Of a DNA stretch of 64,000 nucleotides, positions 63,183 to 64,000 are shown in pieces. The notes under the pieces were generated by a model that was not told the origin of the DNA, did not search any database, and was given only the letters and a program-made list of their open reading frames with translations. The stretch comes from Streptococcus porcinus (lineage in GTDB: Bacteria > Bacillota > Bacilli > Lactobacillales > Streptococcaceae). The position numbers and the translations under genes were made by a program. Within the stretch, counting starts at the first letter, position 1. Each line of letters starts with the position of its first letter. The stretch spans positions 606,001 to 670,000 of the forward strand of contig NZ_LS483388.1 of the NCBI RefSeq assembly GCF_900475415.1, given 5' to 3'.

Positions 63183-64000
63183 ATGGCAGGAATAAGAACG
63201 GAGAACAAGATTTATGAAGTCGGCATTTACTGCCGCTTATCAAAGGACGATGGCACGGATAACGAGAGTGCGAGCATTGCGACACAAAAATCCATCCTCA
63301 CGGATTATGTGAAAAGGCAGGGATGGCATTTAGCAAAAACGTATGTTGACGATGGCTACTCTGGAACAAATTTCCAAAGACCAAGTTTCCAGAATATGAT
63401 TAAGGACATTGAAAACGGGCTGATAAACTGCGTGATTACAAAAGATTTATCCCGTCTGGGGAGGAACTATCTTGATTGTGGGTTATATCTGGAAGTCTTT
63501 TTCCCAGAGCATAACGTGAGGTATATAGCGGTCAATGACGGCGTGGACACCTTAAACAAATCCGCTATGGACATCACGCCTTTCCGCAACATCCTAAACG
63601 AAATGTATTCTGCCGATGTGTCAGTCAAGATAAAATCGGCGTACCGTGCGAGGTTTCAGCAGGGGAAATTCATGGGAACAACAGCCCCTTATGGCTATGT
63701 CAAAGACCCTGCCGACCACAACCATCTGCTGATAGATGACAAAGTTGCCCATGTGGTAAGGGAGATATTCGACCTTGCGTTAGCGGGCAACGGCATCGCC
63801 AAAATCCGCAAGCACATCAACAAACAGCATATCCTACGCCCTGCCGCTTATGCGGTGGAGCAAGGGGCAACAGGCTATGAGCGGTACTTTGAGGATAACG
63901 AGGAAAACCGTTATATTTGGAGCGAGAACAGCGTGAGGGGCATTTTAAGAAGCCCGATATATGCGGGCAACCTTGCAGGCTACAAGCGGATTGCAGCCAA
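63183..64000 (+). CDS. large serine recombinase (TndX/TnpX type), N-terminal part
   Basis: 272 residues visible, running off the window. The catalytic domain shows YCRLSKDD with S20, QKSILTDYVKRQGW, DDGYSGTNFQRP, KDLSRLGRN and the Arg-rich RARFQQGKF region; the recombinase domain begins with GTTAPYGYVKDP. These enzymes excise and insert clostridial elements such as Tn4451 and Tn5397. It is most likely the enzyme that put this element into the SNF2 gene. ATG 63183 follows GGAGG at a normal distance. Confidence 0.93.
   Translation, partial: MAGIRTENKIYEVGIYCRLSKDDGTDNESASIATQKSILTDYVKRQGWHLAKTYVDDGYSGTNFQRPSFQNMIKDIENGLINCVITKDLSRLGRNYLDCGLYLEVFFPEHNVRYIAVNDGVDTLNKSAMDITPFRNILNEMYSADVSVKIKSAYRARFQQGKFMGTTAPYGYVKDPADHNHLLIDDKVAHVVREIFDLALAGNGIAKIRKHINKQHILRPAAYAVEQGATGYERYFEDNEENRYIWSENSVRGILRSPIYAGNLAGYKRIAA

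Larger units (their letters stand above)
54013..64000 (+). mobile_element. nested tet(O) element of clostridial/anaerobe type, right end not seen
   Basis: The SNF2 reading frame loses family similarity near 54013, and from 54068 on the genes (TnpV, tet(O), KTR protein, sigma-like proteins, RepA-like ATPase, MobV relaxase, ParB, PC4-like, TndX-type recombinase) and the base composition are those of mobilisable elements of gut anaerobes. The streptococcal ICE part is visibly A/T-richer, and codons in 57443-64000 favour G/C at third positions. The large serine recombinase at the right would have inserted it. The exact boundary is approximate; TnpX/TndX elements use a GA dinucleotide, and GATGTAGGA at 54010-54018 offers candidates. 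Confidence 0.82.

Overview
The window looks like a low-G+C streptococcal chromosome of the pyogenic group. Gene order and families (dnaX end, birA, a histidine-triad/leucine-rich lipoprotein of the Slr/Blr type, metK behind an SMK-box riboswitch, murA, map, aroA-aroK, an LCP-family gene, rumA) fit Streptococcus agalactiae, S. dysgalactiae, S. pyogenes or a close relative. I cannot fix the species from sequence alone.

Bases 1-27926 are chromosome. Its centre (7048-19176) is a catabolic island for beta-glucuronides: a GPH-type transporter, beta-glucuronidase, UxaC, a short-chain dehydrogenase in the place of UxuB, UxuA, KdgK and KdgA give a complete route from a glucuronide to pyruvate plus glyceraldehyde 3-phosphate. 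A HAD phosphatase and a GH3 glycosidase follow. Two divergently placed but co-oriented operons start from near-consensus promoters. Each carries the same palindrome (core CATCWGATGA) exactly between its -35 and -10 boxes, and the FadR-type GntR regulator encoded between them is the obvious candidate ligand. CcpA-like sites lie just downstream of both promoters. Upstream, the Slr-type lipoprotein gene has a perfect AdcR (zinc) box overlapping its -10 hexamer.

From about 27885 to the end of the window is an integrative and conjugative element of the ICESa2603/Tn5252 type, inserted in the 3' end of rumA (rlmD). Its left part carries a RepA-type initiator, an orphan C5 cytosine methyltransferase, small accessory genes, a CPBP membrane protease, and a type IV secretion set: PcfB-like, VirD4, a VirB2-like small membrane protein, VirB6, PrgI, VirB4 and a CHAP peptidoglycan hydrolase. 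Next come a candidate structured non-coding RNA with its own promoter and terminator, a possible nuclease-fold protein, a 1634-residue LPXTG antigen I/II adhesin, a tiny calcium-binding-repeat protein, and a very large methylase/SNF2 helicase gene.

That helicase gene is cut at about 54013 by a second, more G+C-rich element of the clostridial/gut-anaerobe style: TnpV, tet(O) with a leader-peptide attenuator, a KTR zinc-ribbon protein, three sigma-like region-4 proteins, a RepA-like AAA ATPase, an array of 9-bp repeats (candidate origin), a MobV relaxase, ParB, a PC4/YdbC protein and the start of a large TndX-type serine recombinase that runs off the window. The ICE integrase and both right ends are not in view. 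I saw no rRNA, tRNA or CRISPR array.
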